Shown: positions 44,062 through 53,389 of the stretch, one piece after another | Numbering within the stretch: position 1 is the first letter of the stretch | Layout of the letters: each line of letters starts with the position of its first letter | Made by a program: the position numbers and the translations under genes | Notes under the pieces: model-generated | The model's database searches: none | What the model saw: only the letters and a program-made list of their open reading frames with translations | What the model was told of the DNA's origin: nothing | Assembly (NCBI GenBank): GCA_028875725.1 | Contig: JAPPCR010000006.1 | Location: forward strand, 1,988,266 to 2,052,265 | DNA length: 64,000 bases | Source of the DNA: Acidobacteriota bacterium | GTDB lineage: Bacteria; Acidobacteriota; Thermoanaerobaculia; Multivoradales; Multivoraceae | Direction of reading: 5' to 3'

Positions 44062-45771
44062 CTACGTCGAGGCCCGGCGCCGGGTTTCGAGCAACCAGCG
44101 CCGGAGGGCCCGCGCTTCAGGCACCTTGAGCGCGTTCGCGGCGACCAGATAGGTAAGGGCGAAGCCCATGACCGGGAGAACGCCGGCTATCCAGGGCGGA
44201 CCCGGCATGAGGGTTTGCGTCGCCGCCCAGGGAGCAAGGCAAAGCACCGCGAGGGGCAGATGCCGCCCCCATGGCCGCCACGGCCTCACCGGAGCATTCC
44301 GGCGACGCAAGCCGCGAAGCAGCAGAGCCAGCTCGAACCAACTGCCAACCGCGGAACCCAGAGCCAGCCCGACGGCGCCCAGACGCAGGCCATCCGGCGC
44401 CTCCGCGACCGCGGGCCCCAGCCAGCCGGGCAACCGCAGGTCCGCCACGGCGACGCGATCGAAGATCGTCATCAGTCCCGCCCCGAGTCCGGCCGCGATC
44501 ACAAGGCGCACCAGGACGATCCGGGCAGGACTCCGGGTGTCGCCGAACGAAAAGAACACGCTTTGCAGCAATCGTGACGTACTCGACGCCAGCAGGCCCA
44601 ACGAGTACGCGGCCAGCACCAGGAACACGAGCCAGTTGTCGTCCAGATCGAAGGAACCGTGTCGATACACGGCGCCGACGATTCCCATGCCCAGCGCCAG
44701 GTACCCGACCAGCGTCGGCGAGACGAGGAAAGACATCGCCGCCGCGGCCCGTTCAGCACGGTGCGCCGCCACCTTCGACCGCTCCTCCTCGTCCCCGTCG
44801 AGCCGCGCCAATTCCGGCAGCTCCGCCGCCGCCACCGAAACGCCGAACAGCGAGATGGGTAGCAGGTACAGCCGCTGGCCCCAGCCCAGGACCGCAACCG
44901 CGCCCTCGGCGAGAAGGGAGGCCAGAAGACCGTCGACATAGCCCCCGAGCTGACCGGCGCCCCGGCCGGCGATCGCCGGCCAGAGCCGGCTCAGCGTCCT
45001 CCGAAGGCCGGGCGCCCGCAGGTTGAACGATGGGCGCAGCCCACCGGTCGCGCGCAGCACCGACGGCAACTGCACGGCGAACTGAAGCAGGCCGCCGAGC
45101 AACCCGCCCCAACAGGCGGCCAGCGCCAGCTCTTCCACGCGATCCGCTTCACCGCCGGTCAGCCGCGCGGCGACAAACAACACCACGGCGATCACGCTGG
45201 CGTTCCAGAAGCAGGGCGCGATGTAGGGGAGCAGAAAACGACGGTGGCTGTTGAGAATGCCAAGACACCACGCGGAGAGCGTGATCGCCGCCACCATCGG
45301 GAAACTGATCCGGACCGCGCGCGTGGTCAGCGCCAGGCGATCGACGACCGCTTCCCCGGCCGCCACCGCCTCGGCATCGCCAGCGAAGCCGGCGAAGAAC
45401 AGCCTGACCAGCCACGGGGCCAGGAGTACGCCGAGAAGGCTGAGAGCCGCCATGACGGCAAACAGCAGTCCGAAGACGGCGCCCGCCAGCGCGCCGGCAT
45501 CGCGCCGCCGGCCCTCACTCAGCAGCCGGCTGTAGACCGGAATGAAGGACGCCGAGAGCGCCTGGTCGCCGAGCAGGTTCTGGAGCGCGTTGGGCGCGCG
45601 GAACGCGGCGGAGATGACGTCCGCCAGAGCGCTGGCTCCGGCGAGACTCGCGATCACGGCCTCCCGGACGAGCCCAAGCACCCGGCTGGCCAACATGCCG
45701 ATGCCGACGCGCGCCGCACCGCCTGCGGCGCGCCGCGGGCTGTCTCTGCCGGCGGACTCCGCCAGGGTCAA
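44062..45771 (-). CDS. murJ: Lipid II flippase MurJ
   Basis: A 569-residue polytopic protein of the MurJ/MviN family, which moves the peptidoglycan precursor lipid II across the inner membrane. Conserved N-terminal features are 'GMLASRVLGLVREAVIA' and 'ADVISAAFRAPNALQNLLGDQALSAS' in part, followed by 'SFIPVYSRLL'. About fourteen membrane segments can be counted. It starts with TTG at 45771, overlapping the stop of the PilZ-AMIN gene as TTGA, so the two are translationally coupled. This links cell-wall synthesis to the upstream regulatory-looking protein. Confidence 0.95.
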   Translation of the reverse strand: MTLAESAGRDSPRRAAGGAARVGIGMLASRVLGLVREAVIASLAGASALADVISAAFRAPNALQNLLGDQALSASFIPVYSRLLSEGRRRDAGALAGAVFGLLFAVMAALSLLGVLLAPWLVRLFFAGFAGDAEAVAAGEAVVDRLALTTRAVRISFPMVAAITLSAWCLGILNSHRRFLLPYIAPCFWNASVIAVVLFVAARLTGGEADRVEELALAACWGGLLGGLLQFAVQLPSVLRATGGLRPSFNLRAPGLRRTLSRLWPAIAGRGAGQLGGYVDGLLASLLAEGAVAVLGWGQRLYLLPISLFGVSVAAAELPELARLDGDEEERSKVAAHRAERAAAAMSFLVSPTLVGYLALGMGIVGAVYRHGSFDLDDNWLVFLVLAAYSLGLLASSTSRLLQSVFFSFGDTRSPARIVLVRLVIAAGLGAGLMTIFDRVAVADLRLPGWLGPAVAEAPDGLRLGAVGLALGSAVGSWFELALLLRGLRRRNAPVRPWRPWGRHLPLAVLCLAPWAATQTLMPGPPWIAGVLPVMGFALTYLVAANALKVPEARALRRWLLETRRRAST

Positions 45772-47213
45772 TCCGAGAGGCTGACGACGACCCGGTCGCC
45801 GCGCCGCTCGACCGTCGCCACGATGTCGGGCGCCGCGAGATCGAGCACCACGTGCAGGTTCCGGGTCGCTCCCCTGCCATGAACGCCGGTGCGTACGCCA
45901 CGCAGCAGAGGCGCGCTCACCGCGCTCGCGTTGTAGTCGCGCTGCACGCCGATCAGCCGCACGAGGAGCCGCGGCGGCGCTTCAAGCAGCATCACCTGGT
46001 GGCGCTCGAACGGAGCGTTGCCCGTGATCTCGACCAGCGTCCGGCCATCCTGCACCGAGGCGCTGATGGCGCGAAGCGCGGTCGCGTTGACGGGCGATGC
46101 ACTCGGCGCCGGACTTGATGCTGCAGGCGCCGGAGGGCGCGGCCGAACGAGCGGCTCGGGAGGCGGGGCCGGCGGCTCGGGAGATGAGGCGGCCGGCTCG
46201 GGTGATGGGGCCGGCTCGGCAGGCGGGGCCGGGGCCGGCGGCGGCCGATCGGGAACTTCAGCGGCGACCGGGTCGGGCGACGACTCGGACGAAGGCAGGG
46301 CGGCCGCGGGCGGATCCACGGGCCGGGCCGGTTCCTCGACCGGCGCCGCCACCTCGAAGCTCTGCGCCACGGGGACCGGTTGCTCCTCGGCGCCGTCTCC
46401 ACCGATGCCGACGAGCCGCATCAGGGGCCCACGCAGGAAGATCAGCAGGAGGCCGACCAGGATGACACCCACAACCGTCGGCCAGACCCAGGAAGGTCTG
46501 TCGGACTCCCGGTTCATCCAGTCGTCCTGGCCCCCCGCGAGGTCGCCGAACAGCTCGGCGCGCGTGTCGCCGACTTTGCCGTCGCCGGTCGCCGGCTCCT
46601 CCGGAGCTGCGGCCTCGTCCGAAGGAGGCTCTTCCGCGGCCTCTGCGAGATCAACCGGCTCCGCAGCCTGGGCCTCGTTCTCGACCGCAGGCTCTTCCGG
46701 CTCTTCGATCTCCACATCGGCCCCGTCCGGTGTGTCGTCCTCTGCCCCGGTCTCCTCTGCCTCGGGCTCCTCCGCCACGTCTTCCTCCACTTCCTCGGCC
46801 ACCGGCGGCGGCGCTGCCGCAGGTGGGTCCGAGCCGGCGGCCTCGTCCGGCGGTTCGGAGAACAGCATCGCCAGCCGTTCCTCTCCCGGCGGCTCGACGC
46901 GCGTGAACTGCATGCCCATCCCCGCCGGCTGATCGGCGACGCCCGGCGCCTCGCGGACCCAAACCACCGCGGCCTCGCCCTGGACCGTGTCGGGCGCGTC
47001 CGCCGACCCCAGTTCGAGCACGAACGCCGTGCCGGTTCCCACGGGCCGGACGTCCGACGTGGCCACGAACATGCCGCCGATCGCGATGTCGCGCGTCCGG
47101 GCGGCGAGTTCGCCATCCTCGCCGGGCACCGACAGGCGCACCGGCACCTCCCGCAGCAGGCGGCGGGACTCACGGAAGCGGAAACTCTGGCTAGCCGGGG
47201 ACATGGATGCCAA
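45768..47213 (-). CDS. PilZ-TM-AMIN domain protein
   Basis: A 481-residue protein of unusual composition. Residues about 12-115 form a PilZ-like domain of the TIGR02266 kind ('RTRDIAIGGMFVATSDV', 'PAGMGMQFTRV'). Then a long acidic Glu/Ala/Pro linker (about 120-235), one transmembrane helix ('WVWPTVVGVILVGLLLIFL', about 245-263), a Pro/Ala/Ser-rich periplasmic linker, and a C-terminal AMIN domain (about 375-481: 'LVEITGNAPFERHQVML', 'RNLHVVLDLAAPD'). AMIN domains bind peptidoglycan or target secretin and amidase proteins. The architecture suggests a cytoplasmic sensor coupled to the cell wall. TTG 47213 or ATG 47204 may be the start; an AAGGAG precedes both. Coupled to murJ. Confidence 0.8.
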   Translation of the reverse strand: MASMSPASQSFRFRESRRLLREVPVRLSVPGEDGELAARTRDIAIGGMFVATSDVRPVGTGTAFVLELGSADAPDTVQGEAAVVWVREAPGVADQPAGMGMQFTRVEPPGEERLAMLFSEPPDEAAGSDPPAAAPPPVAEEVEEDVAEEPEAEETGAEDDTPDGADVEIEEPEEPAVENEAQAAEPVDLAEAAEEPPSDEAAAPEEPATGDGKVGDTRAELFGDLAGGQDDWMNRESDRPSWVWPTVVGVILVGLLLIFLRGPLMRLVGIGGDGAEEQPVPVAQSFEVAAPVEEPARPVDPPAAALPSSESSPDPVAAEVPDRPPPAPAPPAEPAPSPEPAASSPEPPAPPPEPLVRPRPPAPAASSPAPSASPVNATALRAISASVQDGRTLVEITGNAPFERHQVMLLEAPPRLLVRLIGVQRDYNASAVSAPLLRGVRTGVHGRGATRNLHVVLDLAAPDIVATVERRGDRVVVSLSD

Positions 47214-47266
47214 GCGCTCCTTCGCAAAGGGCGCCGCAATAGTAACCCTTCAGCGCGCCGCACCCC

Positions 47267-48619
47267 TCAAGAAGCCTGGGCCCCCTTGCGCGCCACCAGC
47301 AGGGCCATCTCCAGAGCCTGCTCGTAGTTCAGCCGCGGATCGACCTGTGAGCGGTAGGCCCGGCGCAGTCCCCGCTCGTCGAGGCCGCGGGCGCCGCCGG
47401 TGCACTCGGTGACGTCCTCGCCGGTGAGTTCGAAGTGGACGCCGCCCAGAATGGTGCCGTGCTCGGCGTGGAGGTCGAAAGCCTGCTCAAGCTCCGACAG
47501 GATGGCGTTGAAGTCCCTCGTCTTCATGCCCTCGGACGTGCTCTTCGTGTTTCCGTGCATCGGATCGCAGATCCAGAGCACGGGCTTGCCGGTGGCCGAG
47601 ACCGCCTCGATGATCGGCGGCAGCTCCTGAGCCACCCTCTCGGCGCCGCAGCGGTGAATCAGCGCGAGCCGGCCCTCCTCGCCGTCGGGATTCAGCACCT
47701 CGACCAGGCCGGCCACGTCCGCGGGATCCATGCCGGTCCCCACCTTGACGCCCAGGGGATTCCGAATGCCGCGCGCGTACTCGATGTGGGCCGAGCCCGG
47801 GAACGCTGTCCGCAGCCCGATCCACGGCAGATGGGTCGCCAGGTTGTACCAACCCTCCCGCCGCGGCACCGTCCGGGTCTGTGCCTGCTCGTAGACGAGG
47901 TGGAGCGCTTCGTGGCTGGCGTAGAAGTCGACGCGGTCGATCTGGCCGACCTCGACCCCGGAGAGGGTCTCCATGAACTTCAGCGAATCGGCGATCGACT
48001 CGACACGGCGCTGGTACTCGGCCGCGTTCTGCGAGTGGCTCACGAAGTCGAGGTTCCAGTACTCCGGGTGGTGCAGATCGGCGAAACCGCCATCGATCAA
48101 GCCCCGGATGAAGTTCAGCGTCAGCGCCGAGCGGTGGTAGCCGCGCAGAAGATTGAGCGGGTCGGGCTCGCGCGCGGCGGCGTTGAAGTCGAGGGAGTTG
48201 ACCAGGTCGCCACGGTACGACGGCAGGCTTTCGCCACCGCGGGTCTCGGTATCGGACGACCGGGGTTTGGCGTACTGACCCGCGAACCGGCCGATGCGGA
48301 TCACCCGCTTCTTCAGGCTGTGGGTAAGGACCAGGCTCATCTGGAGCAGGATCTTGAGCTTCGCCGTGATCGAGTCGGACGTGCATTCGGCGAAGCTCTC
48401 CGCGCAGTCCCCGCCCTGGAGAACGAAGCGCTCGCCGCGCGCCGCGGAGGCCAACTGCCCCTTCAGCGTCTCGACCTCCCAGGAGGTCACGAGGGGCGGC
48501 AGCGCGCCGAGTCGGGCGGCAGCCGTCTGAAGCGCTTCCCGGTCCGCATAGGTCGGCTGCTGGCGTACGTCGGCGCTCTGCCAGGACGTAAGGTTCCAGT
48601 TGTCCGCTGCGTTGCTCAT
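47267..48619 (-). CDS. 3-deoxy-7-phosphoheptulonate synthase, class II
   Basis: A 450-residue class II (plant/Mycobacterium-type) DAHP synthase, first enzyme of aromatic amino acid biosynthesis: phosphoenolpyruvate plus erythrose 4-phosphate. Characteristic stretches are 'QGGDCAESFAEC' (metal-binding Cys72), 'RIGRFAGQYAKPRS', 'NPLGVKVGTGMDP' and 'WICDPMHGNT'. The protein is of the normal class length with both ends conserved. The gene lies 30 bases downstream of the YhhQ-type transporter gene on the same strand. Feedback-control domains cannot be judged from sequence alone. Confidence 0.96.
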   Translation of the reverse strand: MSNAADNWNLTSWQSADVRQQPTYADREALQTAAARLGALPPLVTSWEVETLKGQLASAARGERFVLQGGDCAESFAECTSDSITAKLKILLQMSLVLTHSLKKRVIRIGRFAGQYAKPRSSDTETRGGESLPSYRGDLVNSLDFNAAAREPDPLNLLRGYHRSALTLNFIRGLIDGGFADLHHPEYWNLDFVSHSQNAAEYQRRVESIADSLKFMETLSGVEVGQIDRVDFYASHEALHLVYEQAQTRTVPRREGWYNLATHLPWIGLRTAFPGSAHIEYARGIRNPLGVKVGTGMDPADVAGLVEVLNPDGEEGRLALIHRCGAERVAQELPPIIEAVSATGKPVLWICDPMHGNTKSTSEGMKTRDFNAILSELEQAFDLHAEHGTILGGVHFELTGEDVTECTGGARGLDERGLRRAYRSQVDPRLNYEQALEMALLVARKGAQAS

Positions 48620-48649
48620 TACTCCACCGCGCCCGAAGGGCGCTGAATC

Positions 48650-49450
48650 CTAGTGCATGGTCCCCTGGCGCAGGTCTTCTCCTTCCTCGATCTCGAGATA
48701 GCGGCGCAACCAGCGGGTGCCAAGGTAGAAGGGCAGCGTATCGACCGCGGCCGCCAGGAACTTGAACACGTAGGCCGTGCCGATGAAGACCCACAACTGC
48801 GGCCAGATCGGTTCCCCCGTCTCGACGGGAATCGCAGCCGCGGCGAAGTGCGTGATCGTGATGACGGAGAACGAGTCGACGAACTGGCTGACCACGGTCG
48901 ATCCGTTGTTGCGCAGCCACAGGTGGCGTCCCTTCGTCAACCGTTTCCAGAAGTGGAAGACCCAGACGTCGCAGAGTTGCGCGCTCAGGTAGGCGATCAT
49001 CGACGCCGCGATCACACCCAGGGTCATCGTCCGAATCTCGAAGAAGATCGGCAGTCGGCCATCCGGGCCGGGCACAGGCGCGTCGAAGCCGGGCAGCGCG
49101 CCGCCCACCCACAGGATGACGGCCAGCCAGAGGTTGACGAGGAAGCCGACCCAGACCAGGAAGTTCGCCCGCTTGCGGCCGTAGATCTCGGAGATGAAGT
49201 CCGTGCACAGAAAGGTCAGCGGATAGGGCAGCACGCCGACCGCCAGCGGCATGGGCACGCGCAGCCCGAAGATCGTGAAGCTCAGGTCCAGGAACCGCGT
49301 CACGCCGAGGATGTTCAGCATCGTCATCGAACCCAGGAACAGTCCTGCCAGGATGAGGAAGACCCGCTCGCGGCGCGCCTGCAGCGCGCTCGCCTCGATC
49401 GGATGCAGGTCGGGTGGGTGCGTTTCCGCCGGAGTCGCTGTCGTCGTCAT
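48650..49450 (-). CDS. VUT/YhhQ family transporter (probable queuosine precursor uptake)
   Basis: A 266-residue membrane protein with about six hydrophobic segments. The family stretch 'LPYPLTFLCTDFISEIYG' is present, as are 'VVSQFVDSFSVITITHFA' and 'GTAYVFKFLAAAVDTLPFY' in the second half. These match YhhQ, which in E. coli imports queuosine precursors preQ0/preQ1. The ATG at 49450 starts four bases inside the end of the TerB-like gene (ATGA-type overlap). A longer open frame upstream has no homology and is not used. Substrate assignment is by family only. Confidence 0.88.
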   Translation of the reverse strand: MTTTATPAETHPPDLHPIEASALQARRERVFLILAGLFLGSMTMLNILGVTRFLDLSFTIFGLRVPMPLAVGVLPYPLTFLCTDFISEIYGRKRANFLVWVGFLVNLWLAVILWVGGALPGFDAPVPGPDGRLPIFFEIRTMTLGVIAASMIAYLSAQLCDVWVFHFWKRLTKGRHLWLRNNGSTVVSQFVDSFSVITITHFAAAAIPVETGEPIWPQLWVFIGTAYVFKFLAAAVDTLPFYLGTRWLRRYLEIEEGEDLRQGTMH

Positions 49451-49914
49451 CGCCCGGCGCCCTCCTGGACCCGTGCCCGCGCCCGCTGCCTGGCGGCGAT
49501 GAAGTCGGCGTGCGGGAGGTGCAGAAGCCTCGCGATCTTCCGGATCAGAAACTCCTCCTGGGCTTCGAGCACACGGTCGGCGAACGCCACCCGCCACAGC
49601 TCCTCGATCAGCCGGCCCTTGCGGGTGTTGTCGAAAGACTCGTGGATCAGCCGGGTGAACTCGTACAGGCAGACGGAGCCCTCGGTCTCCGATTCGGCAA
49701 GCTCCACCAGTTCGCTGGTCTGCCCCTCGGAGAGCCCGAGATGACGTCTGACACCGGCCAGCACGGCCTCCTTCTCCTCCTCCGCCGCATCGAAGTCGGC
49801 GCGCATCACCTCGACCATCAGCGCTGCCGCCGCCAGCCGCAGGCGCGCGTCCGGATCGTCCGCCCGCTCGGGGTCGATCCGTTCACCGAAGAAGCTGCGG
49901 ATGCGGTCGAGCAT
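49447..49914 (-). CDS. TerB-like helical protein
   Basis: A 155-residue, entirely helical, acidic protein resembling the TerB (tellurite resistance) family: 'RLAAAALMVEVMRADFDA' near the start, 'EKEAVLAGVRRHLGLSE' next, then 'FADRVLEAQEEFLIRKIA'. Conserved Asp and Glu residues in these helices are thought to bind divalent metal. The name reflects homology only; most such proteins have no proven tellurite role. The ATG at 49914 follows the acyl-CoA dehydrogenase stop by eight bases, and the end overlaps the transporter start. No other ter genes are present. Confidence 0.85.
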   Translation of the reverse strand: MLDRIRSFFGERIDPERADDPDARLRLAAAALMVEVMRADFDAAEEEKEAVLAGVRRHLGLSEGQTSELVELAESETEGSVCLYEFTRLIHESFDNTRKGRLIEELWRVAFADRVLEAQEEFLIRKIARLLHLPHADFIAARQRARARVQEGAGR

Positions 49915-49922
49915 GGCCGGGC

Positions 49923-50927
49923 TCAGGTCGACGACGCGGCGAGGCGTGCCCACGCACCCTGCCGCCGGAGTTCCTTGGCGCGCGCCGCCACCCCGCCGCC
50001 GCCGGTGGCGCGGCGCCAGGCCGCGGCCGCGGCCTCGTCCACGAGTGCCCAGTGCTCCGCGTGCTCGGCGCGAGTCCGGGCCGTGGCCCGGGACAGCGCG
50101 GCGACCCCGAGGTGCGCGGCGGGCTCGTCGAGCGGACCGAAGGCCAGCGCGCCGGCGCCAACCAGCAGGAGCAGCAGGTCCTCCACCGCGGCTTCGGGCC
50201 ATCCCGACCGCCGGGCCAGCGCCAGGTTGTACGCGGTCGTGGCGGCGCCGATGTACAGGTCCTCGATCGTCCGGAAGGGCTTGATCGCGTCCGTATAGCC
50301 ATCGCCGTCCATCACCTCGCCGGCCGCAACCGGAACGGCGGTCAGATCGACGACGGCGTGGCGCACTTCGGGATTGGACGGCTTCCGTTCGCCCAGATCC
50401 ATGGGGGCGATCCCGATCCCCCGCCGGTCGCTCGGCACGCACACGGCCCGCAGGCGATTGCGGTCGCCGTCACGGCCCAGGGAGGCGATGATCAGCAACG
50501 CGGCCGCGGACGGCGCCAGAGTGGCCCATCGTTTCTGGCCGTCGAGGCGGAATCCGCCGTCGGCCGCCTTCCTGAGCGAGGAGTGAACGGCGCGCGGATG
50601 CGCTCCGCCCTCCTCGCTGGCACAGAAGGCGACGATGCCGGCGTCAGGGACCAGAGCCTGGCCGCCCCGCTCCCAGGCCAACCGCCTCACCGCCGCCTGA
50701 TGCCCTGCCACCATCGCCCAGGCCGGACGATCGGCGACGAAACCGCCAAGCAGGCCGTGGGCGAAGTGATCGCGGCCGGAAGGGTCGGCGCCGCCGTTCG
50801 CGCGCGCCTGCCACGGCGCCAGCACGTCCTCCCGAAAGGACCGGTACCAGCCGGCCGGATCGTCACCTGCGGCAAGCGGCGCGGGCTCCGCGCCAAGCAG
50901 ATGATTCAGCACCGGATCGAGAGTCAC
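49923..50927 (-). CDS. Acyl-CoA dehydrogenase family protein
   Basis: About 334 residues, slightly short for the family (usually 370-400). Matching stretches are 'HFAHGLLGGFVADRPAWAM' in the helical part, 'LRKAADGGFRLDGQKRWAT' in the middle beta domain, and 'IEDLYIGAATTAYNLALAR' at the start of the C-terminal helices. The catalytic glutamate cannot be located with confidence, so activity may differ. The GTG at 50927 begins 'TLDPVLNHLLG' and has a G-rich sequence upstream; an ATG at 50990 would add 21 unconserved residues. It is divergent from the aminotransferase gene. If active, it would feed electrons to EtfAB (61514-63352). Confidence 0.78.
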   Translation of the reverse strand: MTLDPVLNHLLGAEPAPLAAGDDPAGWYRSFREDVLAPWQARANGGADPSGRDHFAHGLLGGFVADRPAWAMVAGHQAAVRRLAWERGGQALVPDAGIVAFCASEEGGAHPRAVHSSLRKAADGGFRLDGQKRWATLAPSAAALLIIASLGRDGDRNRLRAVCVPSDRRGIGIAPMDLGERKPSNPEVRHAVVDLTAVPVAAGEVMDGDGYTDAIKPFRTIEDLYIGAATTAYNLALARRSGWPEAAVEDLLLLLVGAGALAFGPLDEPAAHLGVAALSRATARTRAEHAEHWALVDEAAAAAWRRATGGGGVAARAKELRRQGAWARLAASST

Positions 50928-51052
50928 GAACGCCCCCGGAACCAGACTCCTCGCGACGCCAAACGCACTCGAATAAGCTCGGCCGCCCAACGACGAAATG
51001 GGCTCGATCGGCTACCGGCCGCGGCCCGCTCCACAAAGTACATCGGCCGAAG

Positions 51053-52363
51053 ATGATAGAGGAAATGACACCAGCCACGACCGGCACCGCTACCAGCCCC
51101 GAGACGCCAGGCTTTCGCCGGGTGCCGCGGACCGGCGTGATCTACGTGATGCACCGCGCGGCGGCCGCCGGCCACGGCTCCGACGGCCGGACCTGGTACA
51201 ACCTCGGCCAGGGGTCCCCGGAGGTCGGTCCGCTGCCGGGCGCGCCGCCCCGCCGCGACGAACTCCACATTGATCCGCGCCGCCAGACCTACGCGCCGGT
51301 CGACGGCATCGACGAGCTGCGCGAGCGGGTCGCCGAGCTCTACAACTTCCTCTACCGTCGCGACAAGCGTTCGCAGTACACCCGGGAGAACGTGAGCATC
51401 GCTCCCGGCGGCCGACCGGCCATGACGCGGATCGCGGCGGCGATGGGCGAGATGAACCTCGGCCATTTCATCCCCGACTACACCGCCTACGAGGAGCTCT
51501 TGACCGCCTTCAAGGGCTTCATTCCGATTCCCATCCTGCTCGACGCGGCCCATGGTTACCGCGCCTCGCGGCGCCTGCTCGAGAAGGAGATCGTCGGCCG
51601 CGGCCTCTCCGCGCTCTGGTGCAGTAATCCCTGCAATCCGACGGGTCAACTCGTCGAGGGCGATCTCCTGGCCGAGTGGGTCGACGTCGCCCGCGACAAC
51701 GCCTGCACCTTCATTCTCGACGAGTTCTACTCGCACTACATCTACACGCCGGCGCCCGACTCCTGCGCTCAGATCGCCGACAACGCGAGGATGGTCTCGG
51801 CGGCCGCGCACGTCGACGACGTGAACCGGGATCCCGTGATCCTGGTCGACGGACTGACGAAGAACTGGCGCTATCCGGGCTGGCGGGTGTCCTGGATCGT
51901 CGGGCCCGTGAGCGTGATCGACCGCGTGACCAGCGCGGGCTCCTTCCTGGACGGAGGCGGCAACCACCCCTTCCAGGAAGCCGCCGTGCCGTTGCTCGAA
52001 CCGGAGCTCGTGCTGCAGGAGACGCGGGCGATCCAGACCGAATTCACGAGCAAGCGCAGGTTCCTCGTCGACCGGCTGCGGGCTTTGGGCATCGAGGTCG
52101 AGCACGAGCCCAGCGGCGCCTTCTACGTCTGGGGCAATCTCGCCGATCTGCCGGCGCCGCTCAACGACGGCATCGAGTTCTTCAAGGCCCTGCTCCAGGT
52201 CCAGGTCATCACGGTTCCGGGTGTCTTCTTCGACGTGAACCCCGGCCAGCGCCGCCGCAACGCGCGCTACCACAGCTACTGCCGGCTCAGCTTCGGCCCG
52301 TCGATGGAGACCCTGGAACGCGGCATGGCGCGGATCGAGAAGCTGATCCGCGCCCACTCCTAG
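51053..52363 (+). CDS. Class I/II PLP-dependent aminotransferase
   Basis: A 436-residue fold-type I aminotransferase. Key residues are visible: 'SNPCNPTGQ' with the cofactor-contacting Asn, 'FILDEFYSHYIY' with the pyridine-nitrogen-binding Asp, the Schiff-base lysine Lys270 in 'VDGLTKNWRYPGWRVSW', and the substrate carboxylate Arg in 'YCRLSFGPS'. The N-terminal 'NLGQGSPEVGPL' is also typical. An ATG four codons downstream (51065) is an alternative start with an AGAGG close before it. The gene ends convergent with trpS, the two stop codons overlapping by four bases. The amino-acid substrate is unknown. Confidence 0.9.
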   Translation: MIEEMTPATTGTATSPETPGFRRVPRTGVIYVMHRAAAAGHGSDGRTWYNLGQGSPEVGPLPGAPPRRDELHIDPRRQTYAPVDGIDELRERVAELYNFLYRRDKRSQYTRENVSIAPGGRPAMTRIAAAMGEMNLGHFIPDYTAYEELLTAFKGFIPIPILLDAAHGYRASRRLLEKEIVGRGLSALWCSNPCNPTGQLVEGDLLAEWVDVARDNACTFILDEFYSHYIYTPAPDSCAQIADNARMVSAAAHVDDVNRDPVILVDGLTKNWRYPGWRVSWIVGPVSVIDRVTSAGSFLDGGGNHPFQEAAVPLLEPELVLQETRAIQTEFTSKRRFLVDRLRALGIEVEHEPSGAFYVWGNLADLPAPLNDGIEFFKALLQVQVITVPGVFFDVNPGQRRRNARYHSYCRLSFGPSMETLERGMARIEKLIRAHS

Positions 52364-53376
52364 GCGAAGCCCACCAGCCGGCGGATCCCGGCCGCCTTCG
52401 GCTCGGCGACTTTCCGCGCGCGCTCCGCGCCGATGGCGAGCAGCCGGTCGAGCTCCTCCGGCGCAGCCATCAGCTCTTCGTAGCGCTGCCGGATCGGCGC
52501 CACGACCTCGATCACCGCCTCCGCGACGCCCATCTTCAGGTCGCCGTAGCCGCGGGCCCCGGCGAAGTCGGCCAGGACCTCGTCCCCGCCGCGGTCCGTG
52601 ATCGCCTGGTAGATCAGGAGCAGGTTGTTGACGCCCGCCCGGGCCGGGTCGTCGCTGAAATCGATCTCGCGCCCCGAGTCGGTGACCGCGCGCTTGAGCG
52701 AACGCCTGATCTCGTCGTCCGTGTCGGTCAGGCGGACCGCATGGCCACGCCCGGCGGTCTCGCTCTTCGACATCTTGACGGTCGGATCGTCCAGGGCCAT
52801 CACGCGGGCGCCGGCGGTCGGAATCACCGCCTCGGGAAGGACGAAGGTCTCGCCGTAGAGATGGTTGAAGCGGCCCGCGATGTCCCGGGCGAGCTCAACG
52901 TGTTGTTTCTGATCCTCCCCGACCGGCACCTCGTCCGCGTCGTAGAGCAGGATGTCGGCCGCCTGGAGCACCGGGTACGTGAACAGACCGACGCCGATCC
53001 GCTCGCGGCCCCCCTGGCGTTCCGACTTGGCCTTGTACTGCGTCATCCGCTCAAGCCAGCCGATCGGCGTCGTGCATCCCAGGATCCAGGCCGCCTCCGC
53101 GTGCGCGCGCACGTGGCTCTGGACGAAGAGGGTCGTGCGCTTCGGGTCGATGCCGCAGGCGAAGAGCATCGCCGCCAGCTCGCGGGTGCCCGAGCGCAGT
53201 GCTTCCGGATCCTGACGCACCGTGATCGCGTGCAGATCCACGACGCAGATGAAGTTCTCGCGGTCGTCCTGGCGCGCGGCCCAGTGCTTCACGGCGCCTA
53301 GGTAGTTCCCCAGGTGGAGCACGCCGGACGGTTGAATGCCGGAGAACACCCGGCGCCTGCGCACCGCCCCACTCAT
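52360..53376 (-). CDS. trpS: Tryptophanyl-tRNA synthetase
   Basis: A 338-residue class I aminoacyl-tRNA synthetase charging tRNA-Trp. The HIGH-type motif is HLGN at 21-24 ('GVLHLGNYLGAVKHW'), and KMSKS is at 201-205. The TrpRS stretch 'ILGCTTPIGWLERMTQYK' and the tryptophan pocket region 'YPVLQAADILLYDADEVPVG' are intact. Length is normal for the bacterial enzyme. A GAGG lies upstream of the ATG. It follows the sodium:solute symporter gene by 13 bases on the same strand. Confidence 0.98.
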   Translation of the reverse strand: MSGAVRRRRVFSGIQPSGVLHLGNYLGAVKHWAARQDDRENFICVVDLHAITVRQDPEALRSGTRELAAMLFACGIDPKRTTLFVQSHVRAHAEAAWILGCTTPIGWLERMTQYKAKSERQGGRERIGVGLFTYPVLQAADILLYDADEVPVGEDQKQHVELARDIAGRFNHLYGETFVLPEAVIPTAGARVMALDDPTVKMSKSETAGRGHAVRLTDTDDEIRRSLKRAVTDSGREIDFSDDPARAGVNNLLLIYQAITDRGGDEVLADFAGARGYGDLKMGVAEAVIEVVAPIRQRYEELMAAPEELDRLLAIGAERARKVAEPKAAGIRRLVGFA

Positions 53377-53389
53377 GCTGGAGAGATCC

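Noticed and set aside
49915..50442. Longer N-terminus for the TerB-like protein (open frame up to 50442)
   Set aside because: The upstream part overlaps the acyl-CoA dehydrogenase gene in another frame and is Arg/Gly-rich nonsense; the ATG at 49914 starts the homologous part.
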